From Eleusine coracana subsp. coracana (taxonomy: Eukaryota > Streptophyta > Magnoliopsida > Poales > Poaceae), in contig CM064420.1 of NCBI GenBank assembly GCA_032690845.1, positions 59,756,707-59,820,706 of the forward strand: a DNA stretch of 64,000 nucleotides, written 5' to 3'. The position numbers were made by a program, and so were the translations under genes. Under the pieces are notes generated by a model. It saw only the letters and a list, made by a program, of their open reading frames with translations. It did not search any database and was not told the DNA's origin. Shown here piece after piece: positions 62,194 to 64,000 of the stretch (positions are counted from its first letter, which is position 1; each line of letters begins with the position of its first letter).

Positions 62194-62516
62194 GAGCGGG
62201 GTCAAGGAGGCAGGCAGCTCTATTTTTTTTTCCTGAATCTTTTGCAAGAGGATGAAACTGTTTTATCGGAAATTTCTGCTGCCTAATTCCTATTTCAACC
62301 CTGCCAAAAATAATTTGTCGTGTAATTTTTTTAAAAAAATTGTCGTGTTGTAGTCCAGGGGAAGAACATCCATTGGATCGAGCAATCGAACGGTCACGGA
62401 CCAATGAACAGCGAACAGTATCCGTATCCACAGTTTCCTGGATAGACCGGCAGCATCACCACTCCCCGAGACCACACACACACCTCACGGCGGCAGCTCC
62501 TCTCCCGGGCGCCGCC

Positions 62517-64000
62517 ATGCTGATCTCCGCGCCGCCCACGGCGGCGCCGCTCTCCTCCCTCCACTCCCTATCATCCCAACACTTCCTCCTCCCCGCCCAA
62601 TTCCTCCCCCCTGGCGTCGGGAACGGCGGCCGGCCCCTCCGCCGCGGGGACCTCGCCATCCGCATGGGCGGCGGGCCGCGCACGTACCCCGGCGGCGTGT
62701 CCAAATGGCAGTGGAAGCGGATGCAGGCCAAGAAGGCGCAGCAGCTCCTCAAGGCGCGCCTCGCCCGCGAGCGCCAGCTCTTCGAGATGCGCAAGCGCGT
62801 CGAGCTCCGCGACGCCGTCGCGCACCTGGAGCGCCCATGGGACCCCGACTCCTCCTCCGCCGCCGCGCCCACCCTGCTCTCCGTCGCGGCCGACGACCAG
62901 CTCAAGGCGCTCGCCGACCGGTTCCACCGCCCGGGCGGCGTCGACCTCTGGAACGACCGCGACGGGCCGCGGGTCTTCGAGTCCCCGGCCTCCGGCGCGG
63001 CATCCGCGCGGTTCTTCCCCAAGAACGCCGTCCACAGCGTCCAGCCGTACGCGCTGCGCGGCGATGCGGACGAGGCTGGCGCGCCGCCGGTTACTCGAGC
63101 GAACGCTGCAGACGTTCTGCTCGCGCTCGGAGGACATAGTGTTCATGAGAATGCCCCTGAGGAGGAAACGTATGGTAATGGTGATCACGCGCCTGCTGTT
63201 GAGTTCATGGAGAGGGATGGAACATGGGAGCCGTTGCATGCCTTGGACGATGGCAATGACAGCAATCCGGCTGACTGGAGTTCAGCTGACGATGATGATT
63301 TTGTTACTTATGAATCAGAGAGCACAGGAGATGTTGGTTCTTGGCGCGAACAACAAGCAATAGTCAAAAGAAATGGAAGGAGCGCTATGGTAAGATGGGA
63401 AGGCACGGCTGTCAGTAGAGATGGTGACACAGGTTGGAGTGGTGATGCTTTCTTCTCAGATGCAGACGGAACACGACAAGGTCACTCTGATCAAAGATGG
63501 CAGCAAAGAAGTAGGGGTTCAAGAAAGCATGCCGGCGCGAGATGGAATGCCTTGGACACTATGGCAGGTGGTGGCACCAGGGAGAGGGACCGAGCCGTTG
63601 CTGGTTCGATCTCTGAGTCTGAGATGATCCAAAACGGTTCTGTGCCAAAATGGAGAACAAGGAGCAAGGATGGCACAAAGCGTGGTACCGGGAGACGAAG
63701 TGTTCCTGGAGAAGATTGGGTCAGTGATGGGTTTAATTCAAATTCTGACAGTGCAAGGGGTAGTAAATTGGAACCAAGTTGGGGAGCCCAAAATAAATTG
63801 AATGGAAGAGGGAATTTTAGGGATAGACTTAAGCCAAAAGTCAATGGTAAAATCAGTAATGGAGATGCGCCCAGGAGACACACGAGGTCCAACAATGCTG
63901 ATGAGCACACAAGCAGCAACAATGGTGATGGAAGACATCGGTTTGGCGGTGGCTCCCCCAAAGACTTGGAGGCGCCAACATGGAAGCCAAGGAGAATGAA
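62517..64000 (+). CDS. DEAD-box RNA helicase, plastid type (RH33/RH48-like), N-terminal part
   Basis: An open frame from ATG at 62517 (context GCCGCCATGC) runs off the window end: 494 codons plus two bases, no stop, no intron needed. After a Ser/Leu/Pro-rich start that could be a transit peptide comes MGGGPRTYPGGVSKWQWKRM, then QAKKAQQLLKARLARERQLFEMRKR and HLERPWD. This conserved N-terminal block is, to my knowledge, specific to Arabidopsis RH33/RH48-type helicases. The rest is acidic then Ser/Arg/Gly-rich (repeated W-containing motifs such as DWSSADDDD and GDTGWSGD). The helicase core is expected beyond the edge and is not visible, so the enzyme call rests on this N-terminus alone. Confidence 0.72.
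   Translation, partial: MLISAPPTAAPLSSLHSLSSQHFLLPAQFLPPGVGNGGRPLRRGDLAIRMGGGPRTYPGGVSKWQWKRMQAKKAQQLLKARLARERQLFEMRKRVELRDAVAHLERPWDPDSSSAAAPTLLSVAADDQLKALADRFHRPGGVDLWNDRDGPRVFESPASGAASARFFPKNAVHSVQPYALRGDADEAGAPPVTRANAADVLLALGGHSVHENAPEEETYGNGDHAPAVEFMERDGTWEPLHALDDGNDSNPADWSSADDDDFVTYESESTGDVGSWREQQAIVKRNGRSAMVRWEGTAVSRDGDTGWSGDAFFSDADGTRQGHSDQRWQQRSRGSRKHAGARWNALDTMAGGGTRERDRAVAGSISESEMIQNGSVPKWRTRSKDGTKRGTGRRSVPGEDWVSDGFNSNSDSARGSKLEPSWGAQNKLNGRGNFRDRLKPKVNGKISNGDAPRRHTRSNNADEHTSSNNGDGRHRFGGGSPKDLEAPTWKPRRM

Noticed and set aside
1..64000. CRISPR arrays, operons or bacterial-type systems
   Set aside because: Spliceosomal introns, plant families and plant transposons throughout; no spaced palindromic repeats.

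Overview
The window is nuclear DNA of a grass (Poaceae). GC-rich first exons, short GT-AG introns, Stowaway- and Tourist-like MITEs, an L1-type LINE and a cyclin-F2-like gene (a type I know from rice) all point there. I cannot name the species. All exon borders were read by eye from splice sites and reading frame, and for every complete gene the exon lengths sum to a whole number of codons.

Layout. 0-9 kb: two minus-strand genes, a single-membrane-span protein that may be an ATG8-interacting (ATI-like) factor and a WVD2-LIKE 7/TPX2-family protein. 9-19 kb: gene-poor. It holds a Tourist-like MITE, a broken tandem I29 (papain propeptide) pseudogene, an intronless AP2/ERF gene and a 0.73-kb Stowaway-like element. 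19.6-22.3 kb: a six-exon CDK-like kinase gene. 22.76-29.93 kb: a full-length but dead LINE on the minus strand with a 16-bp target-site duplication. 31.5-34.2 kb: a four-exon 12-oxophytodienoate reductase (OPR) gene with an altered active-site motif. 36.6-37.7 kb: a Tourist MITE and a small twin CX9C mitochondrial gene (CMC2). 39.3-40.0 kb: a deleted cyclin-F2-like pseudogene. 40.9-44.5 kb: tRNA-derived repeats, a Harbinger transposase fragment and a Stowaway MITE. 45-60 kb: the densest gene block, with bHLH (LRL/UNE12 type), an LEA_3-like gene, SFT2 and mitochondrial ClpX. The ClpX intron 1 carries a nested transposon. 61.4-62.2 kb: a hAT element with a perfect 8-bp duplication. 62.5 kb to the end: the N-terminal part of a plastid-type DEAD-box helicase (RH33/RH48-like).

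The genes do not form one pathway. They are ordinary plant housekeeping and regulatory genes: mitochondrial proteostasis and cytochrome oxidase assembly (ClpX, CMC2), Golgi transport (SFT2), oxylipin-type reduction (OPR), transcription (ERF, bHLH) and signalling (CDK-like). LEA and SFT2 are divergent with 656 bp between start codons. bHLH and LEA converge, as do SFT2 and ClpX.

Most noteworthy: (1) a size series of retroposition footprints, from 12-bp tail-only inserts to the 7.2-kb LINE, each flanked by a direct repeat; (2) a ClpX intron whose donor reads AT instead of GT and whose 69-nt length is open and in frame; (3) three GC-AG introns among about 45; (4) OPR with Phe where His/Asn normally anchors the substrate; (5) the tandem I29 and cyclin-F2 relics. 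I saw no clear new multi-gene system.
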